Origin: Chimaeribacter californicus
GTDB lineage: Bacteria; Pseudomonadota; Gammaproteobacteria; Enterobacterales; Enterobacteriaceae
Assembly (NCBI RefSeq): GCF_002858675.1
Contig: NZ_PJZF01000010.1
Location: 62,001 to 126,000, forward strand
Direction of reading: 5' to 3'
Length of the DNA: 64,000 nucleotides
Shown: positions 1 to 7,699 of the stretch, in pieces
How the letters are laid out: every line of letters starts with the position of its first letter
How positions within the stretch are numbered: position 1 is the stretch's first letter
The notes under the pieces: model-generated
The model's input: only the letters and a program-made list of their open reading frames with translations
What the model was told of the DNA's origin: nothing
The model's database searches: none
Position numbers and translations under genes: made by a program

Positions 1-1835
1 TGGCCGCGACCCTGACGCTGACCGCGCTGGATCAGGAGACGCCCCTGCGCCTCACCACCGGCATTGACGCCACGCAGACCAACAGCGGCCGCCAGCACCT
101 GACGGAAGCGAGCGTGCGAGTGATGCACCAGCACACGCTGCAAGGCTGCTACCGCACGCCGGAAGGTGACATGGCGCTGATGATCAGCAGCCATTGTCGC
201 CTCTCCAGCGATGATGCGCGCATCAGCTACGCTGCGAAAAACCGCCAGCTGAATCAGCAGTTCAGCACCACCCTGCGGGTGGGCGTGCCGCTGACGCTGG
301 AAAAAATCAGCTGGGTTGACGTCTGCCTGCCGGGCGATGCGGAACCGGAAAACTGGGACGAGCACTGCCTGGCGCAACTCGCCCCACAGGTTGAACAGGG
401 TTACGCGGCGCTGCGTGCAGCCAGCCTGCAACAGTGGCAACGCTGGTGGCCGCAGGCGCGGGTGGAGGTCGGGTCAAGCGATCCGTTTGACCAGCTGGCG
501 CTGGACATGTCTGCCTACCACTTGGCGGCGATGACCCCGGCGCATGATGAGCGGTGCAGCGTGGCGGCCAAAGGGCTGACCGGCGAAGGCTATAAAGGCC
601 ACGTATTCTGGGATACCGACATCTTTATCCTGCCCTATCACCTGCTGACCCGGCCGGAGACCGCGCGGGCGCTGTTGCGCTACCGCTACCACCGCCTACC
701 GCAGGCGCAGCAGAAAGCGGCGCGGTGCGGGTATGAGGGCGCGCTGTTCCCGTGGGAGAGCGCCTTCACCGGTGACGAGGAGACCCCGGCCTTTGGGCTG
801 ATCAACATCCGCACCGGGCTGCGCCAGCCGGTGGCGTCAGCGCTGGCCGAGCACCATCTGGTGGCGGACATCGCCTATGCCGCCGTGGGCTACCTGCAGG
901 CCACCGGTGATGCCCAGTTCCAGGCCACTGAGACACAGGCGCTACTGAAAGCGTGCGCGCTGTTCTGGCTGAGCCGCACCACGGAGGTCAATGGCCGGCT
1001 GGAACTGCATGATGTGATTGGCCCGGACGAGTACACCGAGCACATCAACAACAACGCCTACACCAACTATCTGGCGCACTACTGCGTGGCGCAGGCGCTG
1101 CATTACCTGCCGGACACGCCGGAGCATGAGGACGTCCACACCCGCGGCCGGGATTTCCTGGCCCGTTGCGTGTTGCCGCAGCCGGATAACGAGCGGGTAA
1201 TCCCGCAGGATGACAGCTTCTTCAGCAAACCCACCATTGACCTGACGCGCTATCAGGCGAAGGCCGGCACACAGTCGATTCTGCTCGACTATTCGCGGGC
1301 GGAAGTCAACGAGATGCAGATCCTCAAGCAGGCTGACCTGATCATGCTGTTCTTCCTGCTGCCGTCGTTGTTCAGCCGCGAAGTGCAACGTGCCAACCTG
1401 GATTACTACCTGCCGCGCACCATCCATGATTCGTCGCTGAGCAAGGCGATCTACGCGATTGTGGCCTGCCGCAACGGCATGGCCGACCTCGCCTGGCCGC
1501 TGTACCGCGAGGCGATGGCGATCGACCTGGGGCCGGAGCCGCACAGCTGTGATGACGGCATCCACGCCGCCGCCACCGGGGCCATCTGGCTCGGGGCGAT
1601 CATGGGCTTTGCCGGGCTGGAGTATCAGGAGGGGCAACTGGTGCTCTCGCCGCGCCTGCCGCCGCACTGGAAAACGCTGCGCTTCCCGCTCTGCTGGCGG
1701 GGTGAACAGCTCCAGGTGAGCATCAGCCACCAGCAATTGCAGATTGAAAAAGCGAATGATGCCCCGCTGAGCATCTGCGTCCACGGCACGCTGCACTCTT
1801 TCACCCGCCGGCTGGTGCTGGCACTTGAGCACTAA
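1..1835 (+). CDS. GH65 disaccharide phosphorylase (YcjT-like), 5' end cut by window
   Basis: Inverting glycoside phosphorylase of family GH65, which splits an alpha-linked disaccharide with phosphate to give beta-glucose 1-phosphate and glucose. The frame is open from base 3 to the TAA at 1833-1835 (610 codons); with family members near 750 residues, the N-terminal fifth lies outside the window. The GTG at 114 is internal to the open frame and is not the start. Visible motifs are WDTDIF (substrate pocket), GPDEYTEHINNNAYTN with the general acid Glu of GPDEY (codon ending at 1031), and HDSSLS near 1426-1443, matching the phosphate-binding loop. It is followed 15 bp later by beta-phosphoglucomutase, the enzyme that uses its product, then by a sugar ABC ATPase, as in the E. 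coli ycj locus where YcjT is a kojibiose phosphorylase. The exact disaccharide cannot be read from sequence. Confidence 0.88.
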   Translation, partial: AATLTLTALDQETPLRLTTGIDATQTNSGRQHLTEASVRVMHQHTLQGCYRTPEGDMALMISSHCRLSSDDARISYAAKNRQLNQQFSTTLRVGVPLTLEKISWVDVCLPGDAEPENWDEHCLAQLAPQVEQGYAALRAASLQQWQRWWPQARVEVGSSDPFDQLALDMSAYHLAAMTPAHDERCSVAAKGLTGEGYKGHVFWDTDIFILPYHLLTRPETARALLRYRYHRLPQAQQKAARCGYEGALFPWESAFTGDEETPAFGLINIRTGLRQPVASALAEHHLVADIAYAAVGYLQATGDAQFQATETQALLKACALFWLSRTTEVNGRLELHDVIGPDEYTEHINNNAYTNYLAHYCVAQALHYLPDTPEHEDVHTRGRDFLARCVLPQPDNERVIPQDDSFFSKPTIDLTRYQAKAGTQSILLDYSRAEVNEMQILKQADLIMLFFLLPSLFSREVQRANLDYYLPRTIHDSSLSKAIYAIVACRNGMADLAWPLYREAMAIDLGPEPHSCDDGIHAAATGAIWLGAIMGFAGLEYQEGQLVLSPRLPPHWKTLRFPLCWRGEQLQVSISHQQLQIEKANDAPLSICVHGTLHSFTRRLVLALEH

Positions 1836-1850
1836 GGAAGCATGATGGCA

Positions 1851-2546
1851 ATGAAGCCTTTACCCCAGGCGGTGGTGTTTGATCTGGATGGGGTGATCAC
1901 TGACACCGCCGAGTTTCACTTTCTCGCCTGGCAACAGCTGGCGGAAAAACTGGGTATCTGCATTGATCGCGCTTTTAACGAGCAGTTAAAAGGCGTTAAC
2001 CGTGCCGATTCCCTGACGCGTATTTTGCAGCATGGCGGCCAGGCCGATGCCTACACCCCGGCGCAGCGGCAACAGTTTATGACGGAGAAGAACGAGCTCT
2101 ACCGGCAGCTGCTGGCGAACCTCAGCCCGGCGGACATTCTGACCGGCATTCTGCCGCTGCTGGCTGACCTGCGGGCAGCCGGGTGCCGCATCGGGCTGGC
2201 CTCGGTGTCGGAAAATGCCCCGCAGGTGCTGGCATCACTGGGGTTATGTAACTGGTTCGATTTCTGCGCGGATGCCCGCGCATTAACCCATTCCAAACCG
2301 CATCCCGAAATTTTCCTGACGGCATGCCGGGGGCTGGGGGTCGCGCCCGCGCAGGCGATCGGCATTGAAGATGCGCAGGCCGGGATCGCGGCCATCAACG
2401 CCAGCGGCATGTACTCGGTAGGGATTGGCGCAACGCTGGCCGGGGCGGATTACCGGCTGAATCACACCGGGGAGCTGGCCTGGCCAGATCTGCTGGCCCA
2501 TTGGCAGGCGAAACAGGCCTGCCCCACACCCATCACCAGGAGCTGA
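1851..2546 (+). CDS. ycjU: Beta-phosphoglucomutase (YcjU/PgmB-like)
   Basis: HAD-superfamily enzyme converting beta-glucose 1-phosphate to glucose 6-phosphate, downstream partner of the preceding phosphorylase. The N-terminal DLDGVITDT carries the nucleophile Asp and the acid/base Asp two residues later; the cap has the LKGVNRADSL hinge typical of beta-PGMs; ASVSEN, the Lys of HSKPHPEIF and the acidic EDAQAGI motif follow in order. About 231 residues, the usual family length. Three in-frame ATGs lie at 1842, 1845 and 1851. The third is preferred because homologues begin just before the DLDG motif and the AAGGAAG at 1834-1840 lies 10 bases upstream of it; 1845 is also possible. Its stop is 2 bases before the next gene, so the two are probably translated from one message. 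Confidence 0.9.
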   Translation: MKPLPQAVVFDLDGVITDTAEFHFLAWQQLAEKLGICIDRAFNEQLKGVNRADSLTRILQHGGQADAYTPAQRQQFMTEKNELYRQLLANLSPADILTGILPLLADLRAAGCRIGLASVSENAPQVLASLGLCNWFDFCADARALTHSKPHPEIFLTACRGLGVAPAQAIGIEDAQAGIAAINASGMYSVGIGATLAGADYRLNHTGELAWPDLLAHWQAKQACPTPITRS

Positions 2547-2548
2547 GC

Positions 2549-3640
2549 ATGGCCCAGATTTCTTTACAGCACATTCAGAAGATTTATCCCAACAATGTCC
2601 ACGTGGTAAAAGATTTTTGCCTGGAGATTGAAGACAAAGAGTTCATCGTGTTCGTCGGCCCCTCGGGTTGCGGTAAATCCACTACCCTGCGGATGATCGC
2701 CGGGCTGGAGGATATCAGCGACGGTGACCTGCTGATTGACGGCCAGCGCATGAATGACGTGGCCGCCAAAAACCGCGGTATTGCGATGGTGTTCCAGAAC
2801 TACGCGCTTTACCCGCACATGTCGGTGTATGACAACATGGCGTTCGCGCTGAAGCTGATGAACGTGGATAAAGCGGAGATTGAACGGCGCGTGGCCTATG
2901 CGGCGCAGATCCTCGGGCTGAAAGATCTGCTGCAACGCCGCCCGAGCGCGCTCTCCGGCGGCCAGCGCCAGCGGGTCGCGTTGGGCCGCGCCATTGTGCG
3001 GGACGCCAAAGTGTTCCTGATGGATGAACCGCTCTCCAACCTCGACGCCAAACTGCGTGTCCAGATGCGGGCAGAAATCAGCAAACTGCACCAGAAACTC
3101 GACACCACGATGATCTACGTGACCCACGACCAGACCGAAGCCATGACCATGGCGACGCGGATCGTGGTGATGAAAGACGGCATTGTGCAGCAGGTCGGCA
3201 GCCCGAAAACCATCTACAACCGGCCATGCAATATGTTTGTAGCCGGGTTTATCGGTTCCCCGGCGATGAACTTCATCCGTGGGGCGCTGGATGGCGGGCA
3301 TTTTGCGACGGAAAGCCTGCATATCCCGATCCCGGCGGCAGCGCTGGAGAAACTCAACGCGGCCGGGTACCAACGCCAGCCACTGATTCTGGGGATCCGC
3401 CCGGAATCTATCCAGCTGGCGCAACCGGGCCAGCAGCAGATTGAGGCCAGTGTGTCGGTGGCTGAGCTGACCGGGGCAGAATTTATGCTGTATTGCCAGA
3501 TTGGCGGGCATGAACTGGTAGTGCGCACCGATGCGCAGTGTGACATTCACGCCGGGGAGAAACTGGGCCTGCGGCTGGACATGGCCCACGCCCACTTCTT
3601 TGACAGCGAAACCGAACAGGTGATCCCAATGCTTTCGTAA
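2549..3640 (+). CDS. Sugar ABC transporter ATP-binding protein (YcjV/MsmX/UgpC family)
   Basis: Cytoplasmic ATPase of a carbohydrate uptake (CUT1) ABC importer, 363 residues. It shows Walker A GPSGCGKST, signature LSGGQRQR, Walker B VFLMDEP, the D-loop SNLDAKL and the H-loop THDQTEA, followed by the C-terminal regulatory TOBE domain (about residue 240 on) typical of MalK/UgpC/MsmX. The ATG at 2549 follows AGGAGC at 2538-2543; an in-frame ATG at 2501 lies inside the preceding gene and is not used. The binding protein and permeases are not in the window and presumably lie upstream of base 1, as in ycj operons. The gene is intact here, whereas the E. coli K-12 counterpart ycjV is known as degenerate. 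MsmX-type ATPases can serve several importers, so the partner is uncertain. Confidence 0.88.
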   Translation: MAQISLQHIQKIYPNNVHVVKDFCLEIEDKEFIVFVGPSGCGKSTTLRMIAGLEDISDGDLLIDGQRMNDVAAKNRGIAMVFQNYALYPHMSVYDNMAFALKLMNVDKAEIERRVAYAAQILGLKDLLQRRPSALSGGQRQRVALGRAIVRDAKVFLMDEPLSNLDAKLRVQMRAEISKLHQKLDTTMIYVTHDQTEAMTMATRIVVMKDGIVQQVGSPKTIYNRPCNMFVAGFIGSPAMNFIRGALDGGHFATESLHIPIPAAALEKLNAAGYQRQPLILGIRPESIQLAQPGQQQIEASVSVAELTGAEFMLYCQIGGHELVVRTDAQCDIHAGEKLGLRLDMAHAHFFDSETEQVIPMLS

Positions 3641-3658
3641 GCACCGGGAAACCACACA

Positions 3659-3686
3659 GGGAGGGTCTGCGCACCCTCCCTTTTTT
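3659..3686 (+). terminator. Rho-independent terminator of the ycj-type operon
   Basis: Perfect 8-bp stem (GGGAGGGT at 3659-3666 with ACCCTCCC at 3673-3680), six-base loop, then T6 at 3681-3686. It lies 18 bases after the ATPase stop and just before the 3' end of the convergent LacI gene. Confidence 0.9.
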
Positions 3687-3692
3687 ATGGCG

Positions 3693-4715
3693 TCAGGCCG
3701 GGGCCGCCGTTGACCGGGCGTAACGGATTTCGGTCTCCACCAGCGTATGCATCTGCGCCGGTTCGCGCCCGGTGATGCGGGCAAACAGCAGGTCGCCGCC
3801 CTGCCAGCCCAGTTGGGCGGTCGGTACATCGATGCCGCTTAACGGCGGCGTTAGCAGCGGGGAAATGCTGGTATTACTGAAGCCCATGATCGAGAGTTGG
3901 CCGGGAATGCTGCACCCCTGCTCCTGCGCTGCCCGGTAGAGGCTGAGGATTTTCAGCGCATCGGTCGCCAGCACAGCGGTCGGCCACCGGGGCAGTGCCA
4001 GTAACCGGCATGCCGCCTGATAACCCTCCTCCACGCTGTTGCCGCCATCCACAATCCACGCCGGGTCTACCGGCAATCCCGCTTCCGCCATCGCCTGCCG
4101 GTAACCGGCCAGCCGGTCAATCGACACATGAAAATCCAGCGAGGCGTGCAAACAGGCAATCGCCCGGTGCCCCTGCGCAATCAGTGCCTGAGTCATGCGG
4201 TAACTGTCATGCACGTTGTCGGTATCGACCGAAAAGATGTGCCGGTACTGCCCCTCAACCCGGCCAATCACCACCACCGGAATGGTGTAACTGTCGAGCT
4301 GGACAAAAAAGGCCTCATCCGCCGGTGAACTGAGCATGATGATGCCTTTCACCATCTTCTCTTTGATCTTCACCAGGCATTTTTGCAGGTCATCTTCGCT
4401 GTTACGGGAGGTCTGTAAAATCACGTCGAATCCCTCCTCTTCTGCCCGGGAGGCGATGGCGTGCACAATGTCTGCGAAGAAGGGGTTACCCAGCGTGCTG
4501 CGGGTCGGGCGGGTGGAAATCACCATAATGGCGTCAAAGCCTGAGGAAGTCAGCGCACGTGCCAGTTTGCTGGGCTGGTAGTTCAGCGTGTCGATCGCCT
4601 GCATTACCCGGTCACGGGCTTCAGGGGAGATATTGGGCTGATTGTTCAGCACCCGGGACACGGTCGATTTGGAGACCCCGGCCATCCGTGCGATGTCATA
4701 AATCGTAGCTGCCAC
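3693..4715 (-). CDS. LacI-family transcriptional regulator (YcjW-like)
   Basis: DNA-binding repressor of the LacI/GalR family, 340 residues. The N-terminal helix-turn-helix reads [20 protein letters not shown], followed by the hinge ([12 protein letters not shown]) and a periplasmic-binding-protein-like sensor domain. The start is taken as the GTG at 4715-4713, directly before AATIYD, with GGAG 10 bases upstream; the frame is open further 5', but that extension is Cys/Arg-rich and not LacI-like. The gene converges on the phosphorylase/ABC operon, the place of ycjW in E. coli, so it probably regulates that operon. In E. coli ycjW lies in the same orientation as the operon; here it is reversed. 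The ligand is unknown. Confidence 0.87.
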   Translation of the reverse strand: MAATIYDIARMAGVSKSTVSRVLNNQPNISPEARDRVMQAIDTLNYQPSKLARALTSSGFDAIMVISTRPTRSTLGNPFFADIVHAIASRAEEEGFDVILQTSRNSEDDLQKCLVKIKEKMVKGIIMLSSPADEAFFVQLDSYTIPVVVIGRVEGQYRHIFSVDTDNVHDSYRMTQALIAQGHRAIACLHASLDFHVSIDRLAGYRQAMAEAGLPVDPAWIVDGGNSVEEGYQAACRLLALPRWPTAVLATDALKILSLYRAAQEQGCSIPGQLSIMGFSNTSISPLLTPPLSGIDVPTAQLGWQGGDLLFARITGREPAQMHTLVETEIRYARSTAAPA

Positions 4716-4757
4716 TAATGCGCATCTCCGCGTCAATGTGAGGAAAATTCCGAGGGA

Positions 4758-4786
4758 ATTATACCGCAATAACGCGGGATATAACC
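4758..4786 (-). promoter_or_regulatory. Candidate promoter of the LacI gene
   Basis: Perfect -10 hexamer TATAAT on the minus strand (4763-4758), with a weak -35 (GGTTAT, 4786-4781) 17 bases upstream. It lies about 43 bases upstream of the proposed GTG start. Only the -10 is convincing. Confidence 0.45.
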
Positions 4787-4830
4787 CGGCGGCGCACGTG
4801 GCAGAGGCGGAAAAGAGGCGGGAACGTCGT

Positions 4831-4858
4831 ACAAAAAGAAAAGGCGCCTGTTGGCGCC
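4831..4858 (-). terminator. Terminator of the DUF1471 gene
   Basis: On the minus strand a GGCGCC stem (4858-4853 with 4848-4843) and a 4-base loop are followed by a T-rich run (4842-4831). It lies 22 bases after the stop of the small periplasmic protein. Confidence 0.75.
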
Positions 4859-4880
4859 CCAAGGTCGTTTCAGGCAGAGA

Positions 4881-5159
4881 TTATTTATACACTTCTGCAA
4901 TCGCGCTGACTTTGCCGTGTTCACGGCCGGCAATCACCACAAAGTATTTGCCGCCTTTCTCATCCGCCAGTTTGGACAACTCTTGTTTGGCATCCATGGG
5001 CGACGTGGTTTCAGCGGTGGTGGTGACTGTGCCCACTTTTTCATATTTGGTGGCTTCTTCTTTGGAGATCTCTTGCGCCGCCAGTGCGCCAAATGACATC
5101 ACGCCGGCCAGCAGCGCTGCCGTCATTGTTGAAGCCTTCATTGCAGAAATAAATTTCAT
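4881..5159 (-). CDS. DUF1471 (YhcN/BhsA/McbA-type) small periplasmic protein
   Basis: A 92-residue secreted protein. Residues 1-25 form a signal peptide (basic MKFISAMK, hydrophobic stretch, AxA-type cleavage near GALAAQE). The mature part has the single DUF1471 domain, recognisable from KVGTVTTTAET, PMDAKQELSKLADEKGGKYFVVI and the C-terminal KVSAIAEVYK. The start ATG at 5159 has AGAGGTAAGG just upstream; an ATG 18 codons earlier lacks such a site and would spoil the signal peptide. Family members (BhsA, McbA, YhcN) are induced by stress and affect biofilm or permeability in E. coli, but this copy has no gene neighbour that fixes a role. It is a single-gene unit with its own terminator. Confidence 0.88.
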   Translation of the reverse strand: MKFISAMKASTMTAALLAGVMSFGALAAQEISKEEATKYEKVGTVTTTAETTSPMDAKQELSKLADEKGGKYFVVIAGREHGKVSAIAEVYK

Positions 5160-5290
5160 GACCTTACCTCTCGTAGAATGATTAGTGTTTAAGAAAGCAG
5201 TCAAGATAAGCAAATAACGAACACCACGAAGACAGCATCATCCTTGTGCGAATGAACTCCGGCGTTGTTCTGCCCAGAAGCGTAACAGTC

Positions 5291-5336
5291 GCGTGAGCAT
5301 GGCTGCTGTTGATGGGGCCATCAGCCATGTTCACGT
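5291..5336. other. Long imperfect hairpin between bioH and the DUF1471 gene
   Basis: GTGAGCATGGCT (5293-5304) pairs with AGCCATGTTCAC (5323-5334) with one G-T wobble. The stem extends by two more pairs outward and carries an inner GATGG/CCATC stem (5311-5315 with 5318-5322) after a six-base bulge. No T-run follows on either strand, so it is not a simple terminator. The rest of the spacer 5160-5476 holds the upstream region of the DUF1471 gene and nothing else recognised. Confidence 0.5.
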
Positions 5337-5476
5337 TGTCTGTCAGCGAGTTACCTTCTTAAGTATTAAACAGTTTGCCGATTTAGCCACTCAGCCCACT
5401 AAATAATTTCATTTCATCACCCTAAATTCAGCGCATAAACAACTGGTTAGCAAAGATTGCCGGTATTACCGCCCTG

Positions 5477-6247
5477 TTATTTTTCAGTAAGGAAATCAAT
5501 CAGTAACTGCGAGAAGGTCTCCGGGTGGGAGACAAAAGGCGCATGGGCGGCTTTGTCGATGATCACAGACGTGGACTGAGGCCATGCCGCATCCAGCACC
5601 GGCACAATTTTACGCGGCACCAGGCCGTCGAGCTGCCCATAAATGCGCAGAAAAGGCAGCGTCAACGCGCGCAACGGTTCACGCAGATCGGCCTGCCGCA
5701 ATATCTCCAGCCCGCCGTTCAACACCTCTACCCCCGGCATTGGCTGCTCAAGCACTACCGCCTTCAGTAACCGGACATCGCGCTTTGCGCTCTCGGTGCC
5801 CAGGGTTTGCAGCGCCAGAAAACGCTCCACCGTGCGCTGGAAATCTTCACTGAGCTGGCGCTGGAACCCCTGCAACACCTCAGGGCGGATACCCGGCCAC
5901 GCCTCCTGCGCCGCGAAGCAGGGCGAAGAGGCCACGGTGATCAGTGACGCCACCTGCGCCGGGGCATCCAGCGCAATCTGGCTGGCCACCAGCCCGCCCA
6001 ACGACCAGCCAAGCCAGTGGGCGCGCGGCGGGGCACTTTCCCGTACCCGGTCGGCCATCTCTGCCAGCGTCATGGCACCAAAACCGGTGCTGCGCCCATA
6101 GCCGGGCAGGTCGGCCAGATGCAGCCGGAAATGCGGCGCAAGTCGCACGGCAGCCTGTTGCCAGACATCGGCGTTCAACCCCCATCCGTGAAGCAGCACA
6201 AGATCGCGATCGCCTTCGCCCATTGTCTGCCAGTAAAGCTCCGTCAT
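5477..6247 (-). CDS. bioH: Pimeloyl-[acyl-carrier protein] methyl ester esterase BioH
   Basis: Alpha/beta hydrolase that removes the methyl ester from pimeloyl-ACP methyl ester, ending pimelate synthesis for biotin. 256 residues, the E. coli length. The catalytic triad is visible at the expected places: Ser82 in GWSLGG, Asp207 in YGQLDG and His235 in KAAHAPF. The N-terminal HGWG oxyanion motif is present. The gene is divergent from gntX with 41 bases between starts, the same arrangement as in E. coli. The ATG at 6247 has a modest AGGACA site upstream. Confidence 0.95.
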   Translation of the reverse strand: MTELYWQTMGEGDRDLVLLHGWGLNADVWQQAAVRLAPHFRLHLADLPGYGRSTGFGAMTLAEMADRVRESAPPRAHWLGWSLGGLVASQIALDAPAQVASLITVASSPCFAAQEAWPGIRPEVLQGFQRQLSEDFQRTVERFLALQTLGTESAKRDVRLLKAVVLEQPMPGVEVLNGGLEILRQADLREPLRALTLPFLRIYGQLDGLVPRKIVPVLDAAWPQSTSVIIDKAAHAPFVSHPETFSQLLIDFLTEK

Positions 6248-6288
6248 AGGTTATTGTCCTGTCTCTGTATCTCTGCAAGGAAGCCAAG

Positions 6289-6975
6289 ATGAGTATGCTA
6301 ACAATCGGCGGCCTGTGTTGGCTATGCCGGATGCCGTTACACCTCAGCCGCCACGGTATTTGCAGCTACTGCCTGCGGCAACTGGCCCTGCCCCCGGCGT
6401 GCCCGCGCTGCGGCCTGCCCTCGGCCTCGCGCGATGTGCCCTGTGGGCGTTGCCTGCGGCGGCCACCGCCCTGGCAGGCGCTGGTTGCCGTCACCGATTT
6501 TCGCCCGCCGCTCAGCCACCTGGTGCATCAGCTTAAGTTCAGCCAGACGCCGGAACTGGCCCCGGTGCTGGCGCGCCTGCTGCTGTTACGCTGGCTGGAT
6601 GCCCACCGGCACGGGCGGGTGGTGCGGCCGCATCATCTGATCAGCGTGCCGCTGCACCGGCACCGGCAGTGGCGGCGCGGCTATAACCAGAGTGATCTGC
6701 TGGCGGTGCCGCTGGCACGCTGGCTGGGCTGCGGCTACCGGAAAGATACGCTGCAACGCCTGCGTGCCACCCCGGCACAGCGCACGCTCACCGCGGCCCG
6801 GCGGCGGCGTAACCTGCGTGGGGCCTTTGACTGCCGGCAGAATCTGGCCGGCTGCCATGTGGCGCTGCTGGATGATGTGGTCACCACCGGGAGTACGGTG
6901 GCGGAGATTTGCGCGTTGCTCAATCGTGCGGGTGTGGCGTCGATTCAAATCTGGTGCCTGTGCCGCACCTTGTAG
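6289..6975 (+). CDS. gntX: ComF-family protein GntX (phosphoribosyltransferase fold)
   Basis: A 228-residue protein of the ComF/GntX family, implicated in use of external DNA. The N-terminal part holds paired Cys motifs (CWLC, CSYC, CPRC, CGRC) that look like a zinc ribbon. The C-terminal part carries the PRPP-binding motif of type I phosphoribosyltransferases, ALLDDVVTTGSTV (about residues 192-204). Start ATG at 6289 after AAGGAAG (6277-6283). nfuA follows 59 bases later, as in other enterobacteria. The original naming after gluconate uptake reflects a neighbour (gntT), not function. The biochemical activity is unknown. Confidence 0.9.
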   Translation: MSMLTIGGLCWLCRMPLHLSRHGICSYCLRQLALPPACPRCGLPSASRDVPCGRCLRRPPPWQALVAVTDFRPPLSHLVHQLKFSQTPELAPVLARLLLLRWLDAHRHGRVVRPHHLISVPLHRHRQWRRGYNQSDLLAVPLARWLGCGYRKDTLQRLRATPAQRTLTAARRRRNLRGAFDCRQNLAGCHVALLDDVVTTGSTVAEICALLNRAGVASIQIWCLCRTL

Positions 6976-7034
6976 TGATGCCGTCATTGGGCGTATTATA
7001 ACCTACTAGAGAAGTCAACTATTGAGTGAATGCT

Positions 7035-7610
7035 ATGATCCGTATTACCGACGCAGCCCAAGCACACTTTGCCAAATTGCTGGCGAGCCAGGAAGAAGGC
7101 ACTCAGATTCGCGTATTCGTGATTAACCCCGGTACGCCTACCGCTGAGTGCGGCGTCTCCTATTGCCCGCCGGACGCGGTAGAAGCCACCGACAAAGAAT
7201 TGAAATTTGATCAGATCTCCGCCTACGTGGATGAGCTGAGCGCGCCTTATCTGGAAGATGCCGAAATTGACTTTGTGACTGACCAGCTCGGCTCCCAGCT
7301 GACGCTGAAAGCCCCGAACGCCAAAATGCGTAAAGTCTCGGATGACGCGCCGCTGATGGAGCGTGTTGAGTATGAGCTGCAATCCAAAATCAACCCGCAG
7401 CTGGCCGGCCACGGCGGCCGTGTGACGCTGATGGAAATTACCGACGACGGCTACGCGATCCTGCAATTCGGCGGCGGTTGCAACGGCTGCTCGATGATTG
7501 ATGTCACCCTGAAAGACGGCATCGAAAAAGAGTTGCTGGCGAACTTCCCGGAGCTGAAAGGCGTGCGGGATCTGACCGAACACCAGCGCGGTGAGCACTC
7601 TTATTATTAA
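7035..7610 (+). CDS. nfuA: Fe/S biogenesis protein NfuA
   Basis: Carrier that accepts a [4Fe-4S] cluster and hands it to apo-proteins, important under oxidative stress and iron limitation. 191 residues with an N-terminal degenerate A-type domain and a C-terminal Nfu domain whose CxxC (GGGCNGCSM, Cys149 and Cys152) ligates the cluster between two subunits. The ATG at 7035 is chosen because the conserved N-terminus is [12 protein letters not shown]; a GTG three codons upstream is possible but not conserved. It ends at a bidirectional terminator shared with malQ. In E. coli gntT follows nfuA; here malQ does, and gntT is found 37 kb away. Confidence 0.96.
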   Translation: MIRITDAAQAHFAKLLASQEEGTQIRVFVINPGTPTAECGVSYCPPDAVEATDKELKFDQISAYVDELSAPYLEDAEIDFVTDQLGSQLTLKAPNAKMRKVSDDAPLMERVEYELQSKINPQLAGHGGRVTLMEITDDGYAILQFGGGCNGCSMIDVTLKDGIEKELLANFPELKGVRDLTEHQRGEHSYY

Positions 7611-7650
7611 GACGTGACCGCTACCGGTGCGTCAGGTTGCGTACCGTGAA

Positions 7651-7678
7651 AAAGGGCACCCCTTGGGGTGCCCTTTTT
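7651..7678. terminator. Bidirectional terminator between nfuA and malQ
   Basis: AAAGGGCACCCC (7651-7662) and GGGGTGCCCTTT (7665-7676) form a perfect 12-bp stem with a TT loop. A-run on the left and T-run on the right serve both converging genes. Confidence 0.92.
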
Positions 7679-7699
7679 ATTTCCAGCGCGGCAGCAGGC

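Noticed and set aside
2564-3829. 421-codon open frame on the minus strand opposite the ABC ATPase gene
   Set aside because: It runs across the ATPase, a terminator and the end of the LacI gene; the sequence is His/Arg-rich and non-homologous, as expected of an antisense shadow.
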